From contig NZ_JADRCR010000006.1 of NCBI RefSeq assembly GCF_016649425.1, positions 186,001 to 250,000 on the forward strand: a DNA stretch of 64,000 nucleotides, given 5' to 3'. A program made the position numbers and the translations under genes. Under the pieces are notes generated by a model. That model searched no databases and was not told the DNA's origin. It saw only the letters and a list, made by a program, of their open reading frames with translations. Positions 18,106 to 28,026 of the stretch are shown here, piece after piece; position 1 is the first letter of the stretch, and every line of letters begins with the position of its first letter. The DNA comes from Limnobaculum allomyrinae. GTDB lineage: Bacteria; Pseudomonadota; Gammaproteobacteria; Enterobacterales; Enterobacteriaceae.

Positions 18106-21100
18106 ATGACGGTTACACAGCCTTTAAGGTTAGATCCACTCACGCTCCCTCTGTTTGGGGAGCGTTTAATTGAAGCATCGGCAGGAACGGGGAAAACCTA
18201 TACTCTGGCGGTGCTTTATCTGCGTTTATTATTGGGATTAGGGCAAGAGGCCGCTTACCCTCGTAAACTCTCGGTGGAAGAAATATTGGTTGTAACTTTT
18301 ACCGAAGCTGCAACAGAAGAGCTGCGTAACCGTATTCGGGATAATATTCATCGTTTACGTATTGCCTGTATTCGTAACGACAGCAGCGATCCGCTGCTGT
18401 CGCAATTGCTGTCCGAGTTAGCGGATAAAGAAGAAGCTGGTGACCTGTTACTGGCGGCTGAACGCCAAATGGATGAGGCGGCAATTTATACCATTCACGG
18501 TTTTTGTCAGCGTATGCTGAGCCATAATGCCTTTGAATCAGGCGTTTTGTTTGAGCAATCGCTAATTGAAGATGAACTTCCTTTAAGACGTCAGGCTGTA
18601 GCTGATTTCTGGCGTCGTCACTGTTATCCTTTACCATTGCCAGTTGCGCAGGCGATAAGCGCTGAGTGGAGTGGCCCTGAGCGTTTACTTGCTGATGTGA
18701 TGCCCTATTTGCATGGGGAGGCTCCCCAACTACGCCAGCCACCCTCTCAGGATGATATTCTGTTGCGGCACCAGCAGATTATTGAGCGTATTGAGGCTTT
18801 GAAACAGCAGTGGCGAGAGGCGTTTTCCGGGCTGGAGTCGTTAATCAGTCAATCAGGGGTGGATAAACGCAGTTACAGTACCAAACACTTGCCTAACTGG
18901 TTGCAAAAAGTAAATTTGTGGGCAGAGCAGGAGACTCAGGATTATACGCTACCCAAAGAGCTGAATAATTTCCGCCAATCGGTGCTGTATGAAAAAACCA
19001 AAAAAGGGGAAGCGCCGGTTGCTCCCTTATTTACTGCCGTTGATTTGCTCTATTCTGAGCCATTAACCCTGCGTGATTTGATTTTGTCAAAAGCCATAAG
19101 CGAAGTTCGTCGTTCGGTTCAGCAAGAGAAACGCCGACGCGCTGAAATGGGGTTTGATGACCTGCTGAGTCGGTTAGACTCTGCTTTACAACGCCCTGGA
19201 GCAGAGGCCTTAGCCCACGCCATCAGGCAGCGTTATCCGGTAGCCATGATTGATGAGTTTCAGGATACCGACCCACAGCAGTATCGTATATTCCATAAGT
19301 TGTATGGTGGTCGTGAAGATACCGGATTACTACTGATAGGGGATCCTAAACAGGCGATTTATGCTTTTCGTGGCGCGGATATATTTACCTATATGCAGGC
19401 CAGAAATGAAGTAAGTAACCACTACACCATGGAGACTAACTGGCGTTCTTCTGCATCGATGGTGAGTTCGGTTAATCACCTGTTTCAACAGTTGCCTGCA
19501 CCTTTTATTTTCCAACAAATTCCTTTTATGCCGGTTAATGCGGCAGAAAAAAATCAACACTTACGTTTTGAATTGGATGGCGATAGCCAGCCTGCCGTTT
19601 CTCTGTGGCTACAGCCGGGAGAAAGTTGCGGTCTTAATGAGTATCAACAGTTTATGGCTCGTTGCTGTGCGGTACAAATTAGAGACTGGTTAACGGCGGG
19701 GCAACAACAGCGAGCATGGTTAGTGAGTGCTACGCAACGTCAACCGGTAGTAGCTGCCGATATTGCAATTTTAGTTCGCACCGGTAAAGAAGCATCACTG
19801 GTGAGGGATGCTTTAAGCGCTTTAGGCATACCTTCTGTCTATTTATCCAATCGAGAGAGTGTGTTTACCACACCAGAAGCGAAAGACGTTCTGTGGCTAT
19901 TACAGGCGGTTTTAGCTCCGGAAAAAGAGAGAACGCTGCGCAGTGCTTTAGCCAGCAGTTTGTTGGGGTTGGATGCTCGTCAGATTGATGATATCAATCA
20001 GAATGAACGAGAGTGGGACAGGTTGGTAGACGAGTTCAGTAGCTATCGTCAGGTTTGGCTAAAACGTGGCGTTTTACCCATGTTGCGAGAGGTGATGTCA
20101 CGGCGACAGCTGGCGGAGAATCTGCTGGTGACGCTGGGTGGTGAACGTCGCTTAACTGACATTATGCATATTGGTGAACTGTTACAGGAAGCCTCATTAA
20201 AGCTGGAGAGTGAACACTCATTGGTTCGTTGGTTAGCGCAGCAGATTACTCAACCAAACGATCGTTCAGACAGTCAACAGCTGAGGCTGGAAAGCGATCG
20301 TAACCTGGTGCGGGTGGTCACTATTCATAAATCCAAGGGATTAGAGTATCCATTGGTCTGGCTGCCTTTTATTTGTGGTTTTCGCCAGCAGAATCAGGCG
20401 CTTTATCACGATCGTGAGACGTTTTCAGCTATGCTGGACTTGCAACAAAGTGAGGATTCGCTAACGCTGGCAGACGAGGAGCGTCTGGCTGAGGATCTGC
20501 GTTTACTTTATGTCGCCATCACTCGTTCTGTCTATCATTGTAGTATTGGTGTAACGCCGCTTTATTCTGGAAACCGGCGGCAGGGAAATTCGGATTTGCA
20601 CCGTAGTGCTATGGGGTATTTGTTGCAGCGGGGGCAACCCGGTAACGCTGCTTTTCTGGCTGATGCGTTGCAGATATTGGAACAACATGATGGTATTCAG
20701 CTCTATCCGGCAGCAGAGATGGATGCAGCGCTATGGCAGGATAAGACATTACAACCAGATCTCCTGACTGCCCGGACTTTTAGCGGTCATCGGCAAAACA
20801 GCTGGCGTGTTACCAGCTATTCAGGTTTGCAGCAGCAGGGTGCTTCTCATCATTATGATTTACTGCCGCGTTTCGATACTGATGCCGCAGGAGAAAAGGG
20901 TGAGAGCTTACAGCCGTTGTTATCTCCACATACTTTTCCGAAAGGCGCAGCGCCAGGAACCTTTCTGCATGACCTGCTGGAAAATGTTGATTTTACCCAA
21001 CCAATAAACAGCGATGAGCTAAATGAAAAAGTGTTGTTACAGGGGTTAGAAAGCCTCTGGACACCAGTTTTACAGCAGTGGTTAGAGACGATCCTTTCTT

Positions 21101-21642
21101 CGCCGTTAGATGAGCAGGGGATCTGCTTAAAAGATATTTCAGCAACCAATCGTCAGGCTGAACTCCAGTTTTATCTCCCCATTGGCCCCCTGTTACAGGC
21201 AGATCGTTTAGACGCATTGGTTAAACATTATGATCCACTGTCTGCCCGTTGCCCTGAGTTAGTTTTCCGACAGGTTCAGGGGATGTTAAAAGGATTTATC
21301 GACCTGGTGTTTTGCTGGCAGGGGCGCTATTACTTGTTGGACTATAAATCTAACTGGTTGGGGGAAAGTGCTGAATTCTACACCCCACAGGCAATGGCTG
21401 ATGCCATGTGCGATCATCGTTACGATCTCCAGTATCAACTTTATTCGCTGGCACTTCATCGTTACTTACGTCACCGTATTACTGATTATGATTATCAACG
21501 CCATTTTGGTGGAGTGTTCTATCTTTTTCTGCGTGGAATTGAGAAGGATAAGCTCGGGCAAGGCGTTTTTCACTGTCGGCCAGAGTGGGCGTTGGTGGAC
21601 GGGTTAGACCGTTTATTTAGCGGTCAGGAGGAGCTTGTCTGA
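18106..21642 (+). CDS. recB: Exodeoxyribonuclease V subunit beta RecB
   Basis: RecB is the 3'-5' helicase and sole nuclease of RecBCD. The 1178-residue product shows Walker A EASAGTGKTYTL at about residue 22, Walker B MIDEFQDTDPQQYRIF, helicase motifs IGDPKQAIYAFRGAD and TIHKSKGLEYPLVWLP, and the C-terminal nuclease motif LLDYKSNWLG (Asp and Lys of the PD-(D/E)xK fold). The ATG at 18106 fits the E. coli N-terminus; a GTG at 18100 overlapping the ptrA stop is an alternative. The gene overlaps recD by one base. Confidence 0.98.
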   Translation: MTVTQPLRLDPLTLPLFGERLIEASAGTGKTYTLAVLYLRLLLGLGQEAAYPRKLSVEEILVVTFTEAATEELRNRIRDNIHRLRIACIRNDSSDPLLSQLLSELADKEEAGDLLLAAERQMDEAAIYTIHGFCQRMLSHNAFESGVLFEQSLIEDELPLRRQAVADFWRRHCYPLPLPVAQAISAEWSGPERLLADVMPYLHGEAPQLRQPPSQDDILLRHQQIIERIEALKQQWREAFSGLESLISQSGVDKRSYSTKHLPNWLQKVNLWAEQETQDYTLPKELNNFRQSVLYEKTKKGEAPVAPLFTAVDLLYSEPLTLRDLILSKAISEVRRSVQQEKRRRAEMGFDDLLSRLDSALQRPGAEALAHAIRQRYPVAMIDEFQDTDPQQYRIFHKLYGGREDTGLLLIGDPKQAIYAFRGADIFTYMQARNEVSNHYTMETNWRSSASMVSSVNHLFQQLPAPFIFQQIPFMPVNAAEKNQHLRFELDGDSQPAVSLWLQPGESCGLNEYQQFMARCCAVQIRDWLTAGQQQRAWLVSATQRQPVVAADIAILVRTGKEASLVRDALSALGIPSVYLSNRESVFTTPEAKDVLWLLQAVLAPEKERTLRSALASSLLGLDARQIDDINQNEREWDRLVDEFSSYRQVWLKRGVLPMLREVMSRRQLAENLLVTLGGERRLTDIMHIGELLQEASLKLESEHSLVRWLAQQITQPNDRSDSQQLRLESDRNLVRVVTIHKSKGLEYPLVWLPFICGFRQQNQALYHDRETFSAMLDLQQSEDSLTLADEERLAEDLRLLYVAITRSVYHCSIGVTPLYSGNRRQGNSDLHRSAMGYLLQRGQPGNAAFLADALQILEQHDGIQLYPAAEMDAALWQDKTLQPDLLTARTFSGHRQNSWRVTSYSGLQQQGASHHYDLLPRFDTDAAGEKGESLQPLLSPHTFPKGAAPGTFLHDLLENVDFTQPINSDELNEKVLLQGLESLWTPVLQQWLETILSSPLDEQGICLKDISATNRQAELQFYLPIGPLLQADRLDALVKHYDPLSARCPELVFRQVQGMLKGFIDLVFCWQGRYYLLDYKSNWLGESAEFYTPQAMADAMCDHRYDLQYQLYSLALHRYLRHRITDYDYQRHFGGVFYLFLRGIEKDKLGQGVFHCRPEWALVDGLDRLFSGQEELV

Positions 21643-23504
21643 TGTTTAGCCTGTTGCAAAAAGCAGTGGATGCATCCCTTTTAAGACCTCTGGATATTCA
21701 GTTGGCCCGTTTATTAGCCGGAGATAATCCTTGTCTGGCGCTGCTTATTGCTTGTTTGAGCGCTGAAACCGGAGCGGGTCATGTATGTCTGTTTTTACGC
21801 CATTTTAACCAGGCGACGCTGTTTGATGGTCGACATACTGAGCTGGCGGCTGACATTTGGCATCAGGCCGGAAATCCACAGTTTGCCGATTTACTTCTGG
21901 CGTTGGAGTCTGCGCCTGCGGTTACTCATGGTGATTTGCCTGCACCGTTGGTTTTGCAACATGAGCGGCTTTACCTGCAACGAATGTGGCGGGATGAAGG
22001 GGTCATTTCCAATTTCTTTTTATGCCAGAGTGAGATATCCGATAGCCTGACACCACAAGCCATTAATGTTTTGCGCCTCACATTAGATGAATATTTTCCA
22101 CCTACGACTGATGATATTAACTGGCAAAAGGTCGCCGCAGCCGTTGCGGTAACCCGTCAGGTATCGATTATTTCAGGCGGGCCGGGAACCGGGAAAACCA
22201 CTACTGTTGCGAGATTACTGGCGGTACTGCTACAGCTCTCTGGCGAGAAGCGTTTGCGTATTGCTCTGGCGGCACCCACCGGAAAAGCCGCGGCGAGATT
22301 AACCGAGTCGTTGGGGCAAGCCATTCAAGGGCTATCGTTGTCGGATAATTGGCGCCAGCAAATGCCAACGGAGGCTTCTACTCTCCATCGTTTATTGGGG
22401 GTTCAGTCTAATAGTCGTCGTTTACGCTATCACAAAGATAATCCACTGCATCTCGATGTGCTGATCGTAGATGAGGCTTCAATGGTTGACTTGCCCATGA
22501 TGGCTCGTTTAATCGAAGCTTTGCCAGAACATGCCCGTCTGATTTTGTTAGGGGACAGAGACCAATTGGCTTCTGTTGAAGCCGGTGCAGTATTGGGTGA
22601 TATCTGCCGCTTTGCGGAGCAAGGCTACAGCCGACAGCGTGCTGATGAATTATCAAACCTGACGGGGTTCAATATTTCTGCAATGGATTTACCACAGCCG
22701 GTCGCCGTCAGGGATAATTTATGTCTTTTGAAGAAGAGTTATCGTTTCCACCAACACTCCGGCATTGGCCAACTGGCGTTAGCGGTTAATCAGGGTGAGG
22801 GAAGAGCCGCCATTAGCTGCTTTAGTCAGGACTATAGCGATTTAGGATGGTTTTCGGTTAAAACGCCAGAGGATTATCTGTATCTATTGGAAGTCTGTGT
22901 TGATGGTTATCGGGACTATCTCAGTCAGATTAGATCTGGCCGGCCTCGGGATATTCTGGCGCGATTTAACCAGTTTCGTTTGCTGTGTGCATTACGCAGC
23001 GGCCCATTTGGGGTTGAAGGGCTGAATATTCGTATTGAACAGGCTTTGCATAGCAAACGGATGATTAACAAATCGAGTGATAGTAGCGGAGTATGGTATC
23101 CGGGGCGTCCGGTCATGATTAACCGAAATGACAGCTCGTTAGGTTTGTATAACGGTGATATTGGTATTGCATTAATGACGACAGAAGGTGAGATGAGAGT
23201 ATATTTTCAGCTTCCGGATGGTTCATTAAAAGCGATACAGCCCAGTCGTTTACCTGATTGTGAAACCGCCTATGTCATGACGGTGCATAAGTCTCAGGGC
23301 TCAGAGTTTGACCATACGGTGCTGGTATTGCCGGATACCTTTACGCCTTTACTCAGTCGGGAGCTGGTGTATACCGCAATTACCCGTGCACGTCAGAAAT
23401 TAACGCTGTTTGCCAATGAGAATATTCTGTTATCAGCGGTAGCTACTCCGACAGAGCGTCATAGTGGGTTAGCTGAACGTTTGCAGGGCGATGATTGCCC
23501 GTAG
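21642..23504 (+). CDS. recD: Exodeoxyribonuclease V subunit alpha RecD
   Basis: RecD is the 5'-3' helicase of RecBCD and controls RecA loading after Chi. The 620-residue protein (E. coli 608) has Walker A SGGPGTGKTTTVARLL, a second ATP-site segment AAPTGKAAARLTES, Walker B LIVDEASMVDLPMM, and the C-terminal motif TVHKSQGSEFDHTVLVLP with YTAITRAR. ATG overlaps the recB TGA as TGATG, indicating translational coupling. In E. coli argA follows; here a leftward siderophore-binding gene intervenes. Confidence 0.98.
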   Translation: MFSLLQKAVDASLLRPLDIQLARLLAGDNPCLALLIACLSAETGAGHVCLFLRHFNQATLFDGRHTELAADIWHQAGNPQFADLLLALESAPAVTHGDLPAPLVLQHERLYLQRMWRDEGVISNFFLCQSEISDSLTPQAINVLRLTLDEYFPPTTDDINWQKVAAAVAVTRQVSIISGGPGTGKTTTVARLLAVLLQLSGEKRLRIALAAPTGKAAARLTESLGQAIQGLSLSDNWRQQMPTEASTLHRLLGVQSNSRRLRYHKDNPLHLDVLIVDEASMVDLPMMARLIEALPEHARLILLGDRDQLASVEAGAVLGDICRFAEQGYSRQRADELSNLTGFNISAMDLPQPVAVRDNLCLLKKSYRFHQHSGIGQLALAVNQGEGRAAISCFSQDYSDLGWFSVKTPEDYLYLLEVCVDGYRDYLSQIRSGRPRDILARFNQFRLLCALRSGPFGVEGLNIRIEQALHSKRMINKSSDSSGVWYPGRPVMINRNDSSLGLYNGDIGIALMTTEGEMRVYFQLPDGSLKAIQPSRLPDCETAYVMTVHKSQGSEFDHTVLVLPDTFTPLLSRELVYTAITRARQKLTLFANENILLSAVATPTERHSGLAERLQGDDCP

Positions 23505-23517
23505 CATAAGAGAACAG

Positions 23518-23543
23518 TCATGGCCGGTATTGACCGGCCATGA
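23518..23543. terminator. Hairpin between convergent recD and siderophore-binding gene
   Basis: Perfect eleven-base arms TCATGGCCGGT (23518-23528) and ACCGGCCATGA (23533-23543) flank a four-base loop. There is no U-run on either strand. Its place between two convergent stop codons makes a bidirectional 3'-end role likely. Confidence 0.65.
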
Positions 23544-23551
23544 GATGAACA

Positions 23552-24523
23552 TTATTGAATTGCGGTATTAATCTCGTCAATTTGTAAGCTTAAACTCTCC
23601 AGTCCGCCGCCGGATAAATACCATAAATCAGGCTTGAGGTAGACAATTTTGCCTTTACGGAACGCGTTAGTTTGCTTAATTTTCTCATTTTCCATCAGGC
23701 TACGATCCATTTTCCCTTCACCAATGGCTTCATTACGATCGACAATAAAGATGATGTCAGGATTTTTTTCCAGTAAATAATCCGGAGTTCCTGCCTGACG
23801 CTCTTCACCCAAACTGACATCGGCTTTTTTAACCCCTAACACCTGATGAATAATGCTGGCATAGCCATTAGTTGCAGAGGCGGAAAGTTTTCCGTTGTAA
23901 TGCACCAGTACGATAGCACTTTGGCCCGAGGCTTCAGCTTTCTTTCTGGATTCGGCAATTTTCTTATCCAGCACGGCTAAGCCATTTTCTGCCTGTTCAG
24001 TTTTGCCAAAGATCTGTCCGAGAGTGAGTACATTTTTCTTAAACGAGTCCAGATAGAGTTTGTTATTGAGGCTTAAATTCAGAGTTGGTGCAATCTCACT
24101 TAATGATTCGTAAGATTTTCCCTGGCGGCCGGTAATAATAATTAGTTCAGGATTTAAGTGCTTAATCGCTTCCAGATCGGGCTGTTTCATACTGCCGGCG
24201 TTGGTCATGTTTTCGTTAGTATATTTCGACAGATAGGCAGGAATATTTTTGGTTGGCAGAGCGCGGATCGCCGTTACACCTAATGCATCTAAGGTATCCA
24301 GCGTACCAAAATCAAATGCAACAACGTTATTTGGATTTTTATGCACTTCGGTCATTCCCTGCGGGTGGTTGACCTTAATGGTATTGGCTTCTGGTTCAGC
24401 GGTTGGCTGCGGCGGGGTTTGGGTTGCGACAGGTGTTATCGCATCACCGGTTGCTGATTTCTGGTCACAACCCACCAGTGTAGTTAGCAGCGTAGCAGCC
24501 AGCAAAGATAAGATTCTTTTCAT
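23552..24523 (-). CDS. Siderophore ABC transporter substrate-binding lipoprotein (FatB/CeuE-like)
   Basis: A 323-residue class III periplasmic binding protein, lipid-anchored via the lipobox LVGCDQ at residue 19. After a Pro/Thr/Glu-rich linker it has the two-lobed fold of iron-siderophore binders: VVAFDFGTLDTLDALGV, LNPELIIITGRQGKSYESL and NPDIIFIVDRNEAIGEG are typical of the CeuE/YclQ subgroup that binds catecholate siderophores. No permease or ATPase gene is adjacent, so it is an orphan component here. A Fur-like box about 90 bases upstream supports iron regulation. It stands between recD and argA, adjacent in E. coli. Exact ligand is unknown. Confidence 0.9.
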   Translation of the reverse strand: MKRILSLLAATLLTTLVGCDQKSATGDAITPVATQTPPQPTAEPEANTIKVNHPQGMTEVHKNPNNVVAFDFGTLDTLDALGVTAIRALPTKNIPAYLSKYTNENMTNAGSMKQPDLEAIKHLNPELIIITGRQGKSYESLSEIAPTLNLSLNNKLYLDSFKKNVLTLGQIFGKTEQAENGLAVLDKKIAESRKKAEASGQSAIVLVHYNGKLSASATNGYASIIHQVLGVKKADVSLGEERQAGTPDYLLEKNPDIIFIVDRNEAIGEGKMDRSLMENEKIKQTNAFRKGKIVYLKPDLWYLSGGGLESLSLQIDEINTAIQ

Positions 24524-24610
24524 TATATAACCTTTCTATTCGTCAGGATAATCAGAGGGATAGCTTTATGACTATGCAGAGTGTACCTGATATGAATGCG
24601 TGGCATCAAT

Positions 24611-24629
24611 GTAAATGAGTATTATTATC
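24611..24629 (-). promoter_or_regulatory. Fur box upstream of siderophore-binding gene
   Basis: Read on the minus strand, GATAATAATACTCATTTAC matches 15 of 19 positions of the classic Fur consensus (GATAATGATAATCATTATC). It lies about 88 bases upstream of the start codon of the siderophore-binding gene, in a position for repression by Fe-Fur. No second box was seen. Confidence 0.72.
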
Positions 24630-24700
24630 AAATGAATGTTTAATTAGTTATGTAAAGAGTGTAGTTGAAAGAGGAGATGATTGATGTTTTATCCCTGGAA

Positions 24701-25070
24701 TTAGCCAATTGTCGGGAACGGCGGACATGGGAGTCGTCCTGGCTAAAGTTAACGATAAACAGGAAAAGCCTGTTTGAGACTGATGACAAACTTAATCATA
24801 TTGATGACAAAATCTGCCCGTTCAGTTTAGTCCCCTTAAGATAGCCAATCGTTGGGAGGGACGGGTGTTGGGGTCGTAGCAGCTAAAGCTGGCCCGCAGG
24901 GTGAAACACTGAAAGGTGTTTCATAACGGCCCCTAACCCGGACAGACCCAACACGCACCATAGCTGAGGACAAATGGTCTTCCGGTCGGGCATGAAGGTG
25001 ATATAACTAATATTGTTTTCCGACCGTACTCGATGATCATTTAAGCTCATTTTTTACGGCCGGAATATCC
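24701..25070. repeat. Structured intergenic repeat region (imperfect direct repeats, hairpins, palindromic unit)
   Basis: Three components can be read. (1) Two imperfect direct copies of about 50 bp at 24702-24750 and 24843-24891, each opening TAGCCAAT and ending GCTAAAG plus T or CT; the differences are mostly transitions. (2) Each copy is followed by a hairpin: AAACAGG/CCTGTTT arms at about 24757-24775 and GAAACAC/GTGTTTC arms at 24903-24922. The first is followed by GATGACAAACTTAATCA (24782-24798). (3) A unit at 24981-25028 bounded by TCCGGTCGG and CCGACCG, followed at 25054-25068 by TTTACGGCCGGAATA. Components of (2) and (3) recur at 49973-50095. A longer pairing, GTGTTGGGGTC (24866-24876) with GACCCAACAC (24945-24954), could fold the right half. 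This looks like a mobile repeat (REP or MITE class) or a structured RNA; I cannot name the family. Confidence 0.6.
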
Positions 25071-25153
25071 ATTGAAGCTAATATATGATAGTTATCAGTC
25101 AGTTATATGGTCTTACCTGAAAGCATTAAGCTGCCCGGCAAAACCAACATAAC

Positions 25154-26479
25154 TTAAACCGGCGTGACCAAAATTTTAGACCGCCGCTGGTAATTATATA
25201 AAGCCTGCTTTTTCATCGGCAGAACATCAATGTCCGCAGGCATAAATCCACGTTCCTGGAACCAGTGAATGCTGTGGGTGGTGAGGACAAACAGCTTCTC
25301 CAACCCCATCAGACGTGCCTGCCCACTGATTTTCTCCAGTAGTATTTCACCGCGTAATGAACTGCGATAGTTGGGATGAACGGCAACGCAGGCCATTTCA
25401 CCAATTTTTTCCTCCGGGAAAGGGTAAAGCGCTGCGCAGGCGATGGTCATATTATCCCGTTCGATAATGGTAAATTTATCAATTTCCATCTCTAGCTGCT
25501 CTCTTGAACGGCGAACCAGAATGCCCTGTTGTTCCAGAGGGCGAATCAGCTCCAGAATACCGCCAATATCGCGAATAGTTGCCCGGCGTACCTGCTCAGC
25601 ACTTTCCATAACGATTTGCGTACCAATACCATCGCGGGAGAATAGCTCTTGTAACAGTGCTCCGCTTTCCTGATAGCTAATCAGGTGACAACGGCGAACG
25701 CCACTGCGGCAGGCTTTGATTGCACCGCGCAGGAACCGTACGGTTCCTGAATTGTAATCACCCTGGGCTTCATGCTGATCCAGATAAGTTTGTGCATCGT
25801 TAGGAAACAGTTCCGGCAGGATATTTCCTTTTTCGTCCTCCACCCCTTGTGAAGAGCAAAAACCAATCATTTTCTCCGCTTTCAGTTTGATAGCCAGTTG
25901 AGTTGCCACCTCTTCTGAGGTGAGATTAAAACTCTCTCCGGTAACGGAAACCGCAACTGGCCCCAGCAGAACGATAGCTCCGCTGCTTAACTGACGCTGA
26001 ATAGCTTCTTCATCTATTCGGCGGATACGTCCGCTATGGCAGTAGTCGATGCCATCATCTACCCCTAAGGGCTGAGAGATAACAAAGTTGCCACTGACAA
26101 CGTTGATATGTGCACCCTGCAATGGTGTATTATTCAGGCTCATAGAAAGGCGAGCAGTGATATCCAATTGAAGACGACCGGCAGCTTGTTTTACCAGCTC
26201 CAGTGATTCTGCATCGGTTACTCTGGTGTGTTTATGATAAACCGAAGGCTTATTGTGTACTGCCAGATTGGCGTCGATCTGCGGGCGGGCACCATACACC
26301 ACCACCAGTTGAATACCCAGACTATGAAGTAAACCAATATCACTGATGATATTGCCAAAATTATCATGCTCAATGGCCTCACCACCTAACATAATGACAA
26401 AGGTCTTTCCCCGGTGGGCATTAATATAAGGAACCGAATGGCGGAAGCCTTCAACCAGTTCTGTGCTGCGCTCCTTCAT
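25154..26479 (-). CDS. argA: N-acetylglutamate synthase (amino-acid N-acetyltransferase)
   Basis: ArgA makes N-acetylglutamate from glutamate and acetyl-CoA, the first, arginine-inhibited step of arginine synthesis. The 441-residue protein has an N-terminal amino-acid-kinase domain ([27 protein letters not shown]) and a C-terminal GNAT domain (residues about 295-441; [21 protein letters not shown]). The ATG at 26477-26479 with GAGG eight bases upstream gives the conserved N-terminus [12 protein letters not shown]; an upstream in-frame start would add four residues. Two ARG boxes overlap the promoter region. Confidence 0.97.
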   Translation of the reverse strand: MKERSTELVEGFRHSVPYINAHRGKTFVIMLGGEAIEHDNFGNIISDIGLLHSLGIQLVVVYGARPQIDANLAVHNKPSVYHKHTRVTDAESLELVKQAAGRLQLDITARLSMSLNNTPLQGAHINVVSGNFVISQPLGVDDGIDYCHSGRIRRIDEEAIQRQLSSGAIVLLGPVAVSVTGESFNLTSEEVATQLAIKLKAEKMIGFCSSQGVEDEKGNILPELFPNDAQTYLDQHEAQGDYNSGTVRFLRGAIKACRSGVRRCHLISYQESGALLQELFSRDGIGTQIVMESAEQVRRATIRDIGGILELIRPLEQQGILVRRSREQLEMEIDKFTIIERDNMTIACAALYPFPEEKIGEMACVAVHPNYRSSLRGEILLEKISGQARLMGLEKLFVLTTHSIHWFQERGFMPADIDVLPMKKQALYNYQRRSKILVTPV

Positions 26480-26489
26480 GATCAACCTC

Positions 26490-26528
26490 AATGCATAATA
26501 ATTCGTAATTTTTGTATTTTTATTCTAT
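26490..26528 (-). promoter_or_regulatory. Tandem ARG boxes (ArgR operator) of argA
   Basis: Two 18-bp sites at 26490-26507 and 26511-26528, separated by exactly 3 bp, each match the ARG box consensus (WNTGAATWWWWATTCANW) at all but two of the defined positions. Two boxes with 3-bp spacing is the standard architecture bound by an ArgR hexamer. They lie 11 to 49 bases upstream of the argA start codon, so arginine-dependent repression of argA is expected. Confidence 0.85.
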
Positions 26529-26784
26529 TTGAGGTGTTCTGGCAAGCAGAAAATTTAGTCAAAAGTGATTTAGTGAGGGATTATTCAATAGACGAAGTGA
26601 ATAAAATTGATTAGGCTTCGACGCATTTAAGCATTATGTGCTTATTTTCACGTATTTTCATATCAAAGTTATGCTCACAAGCAGATAACACGCATGTAAA
26701 ACGTGACAGCACAGCTTCACTTCGGTAGAGTTTTACGCCAGCTTTATTTTATCGGTATCGTCGTTTGTTTTATTTCGGAGAATC

Positions 26785-28026
26785 ATGTCTAGCTCTAAGC
26801 CCAATTATTTACGCCGCCGTTTGTTGCAGGGAGCCGCTGCGACGTGGTTATTGAGTGTAAGTGGCGTTGGCATTGCTGCCTCTGCGGCCAGCATTGTTGC
26901 TGTGCGCGTATGGCCCTCTTCGACCTATACGCGAGTTACGCTGGAGTCGACGATTCCGTTAAAGTATAAACAGTTTGCTTTATCCAATCCCAATCGCTTG
27001 GTGATTGATATTGAAAATGTCCATTTAAACAGTGTGTTAAAAGCTGTTTCTGCTCAGGTACAAAATAACGATCCTTATCTGAAGCTGGCGCGAGTAGGGC
27101 AACACGATCCCAATACCGTTCGGTTGGTGCTGGAATTAAAGCAAAATATTAATCCTAATCTGTTCACGCTGAAGCCGATTGCCGAGTTTAAAAACCGTTT
27201 AGTGGTTGATTTATATCCGGCTAACGGCGGCTCTTCTGAATCTGACGATCCACTACTGGCGTTACTGAAAGAGTATAATCTCGGCGAACTGGAAAAAGAT
27301 CAACCTGCCGCATCACCACAGACAGGGAAAGCCGGACGAGATCGTCCTCTGGTTATCATGCTTGACCCGGGACACGGTGGTGAGGATCCTGGCGCTATCG
27401 GCAAACGAGGCACCAAAGAGAAGAATATCGTGCTGCAAATTGCACGCCGTTTACGTACTCTGATCCAGAAAGAGCCGGGGATGAAGGTATATATGACCCG
27501 CAATGAAGACGTGTTTATTCCGTTGAAGGTGCGGGTAGCCAAAGCCAGAGCGCAAAAGGCAGACTTGTTTATCTCTATTCACGCTGATGCTTTTACTAAC
27601 CGTTCCGCTAATGGTTCTTCGGTGTTTGCTTTGTCTACCAAGGGAGCAACCAGCAGCGCGGCTAAATATCTGGCACAAACGCAAAACGAGGCGGATCAGA
27701 TTGGTGGTGTGAGTAAAAGTGGTGACCGCTACCTTGACCATACTATTTTTGATCTGGTGCAAACCGCCACCATCAATAGCAGCCTTAAATTTGGTAAAGA
27801 AGTGCTGACGCGTATGGGGCGGGTAAACAAGCTGCATAAGAATAAAATCGAACAGGCTGGGTTTGCGGTGCTTAAAGCGCCGGATATCCCTTCTATCCTG
27901 ATTGAAACTGCGTTTATCTCTAATCTGGAAGAAGAGCGTAAGTTGAAAACGGCAAAATTCCAACAGCAGATCGCTGAATCAGTTTTTGCCGGAATTAAGG
28001 CTTATTTCGCGACCATAAAGTATTAA
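26785..28026 (+). CDS. amiC: N-acetylmuramoyl-L-alanine amidase AmiC
   Basis: AmiC cleaves peptide stems from septal peptidoglycan to separate daughter cells and is activated by NlpD. The 413-residue protein begins with a Tat signal ([17 protein letters not shown]), followed by an AMIN domain (residues about 35-140) that targets it to the division site, and an amidase_3 domain with zinc ligands in [14 protein letters not shown] and ISIHADAF and the catalytic Glu of [14 protein letters not shown] precedes the ATG. Length is close to E. coli AmiC (417). The 305-base gap to argA holds the ARG boxes and the amiC promoter. Confidence 0.97.
   Translation: MSSSKPNYLRRRLLQGAAATWLLSVSGVGIAASAASIVAVRVWPSSTYTRVTLESTIPLKYKQFALSNPNRLVIDIENVHLNSVLKAVSAQVQNNDPYLKLARVGQHDPNTVRLVLELKQNINPNLFTLKPIAEFKNRLVVDLYPANGGSSESDDPLLALLKEYNLGELEKDQPAASPQTGKAGRDRPLVIMLDPGHGGEDPGAIGKRGTKEKNIVLQIARRLRTLIQKEPGMKVYMTRNEDVFIPLKVRVAKARAQKADLFISIHADAFTNRSANGSSVFALSTKGATSSAAKYLAQTQNEADQIGGVSKSGDRYLDHTIFDLVQTATINSSLKFGKEVLTRMGRVNKLHKNKIEQAGFAVLKAPDIPSILIETAFISNLEEERKLKTAKFQQQIAESVFAGIKAYFATIKY

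Noticed and set aside
24677-24844. A 55-codon ORF reading MIDVLSLELANCRERRTW... through the repeat region
   Set aside because: The GAGGAG abuts the ATG with no spacing, the frame runs through repeat and hairpin sequence, and the product resembles nothing known to me. Likely chance.
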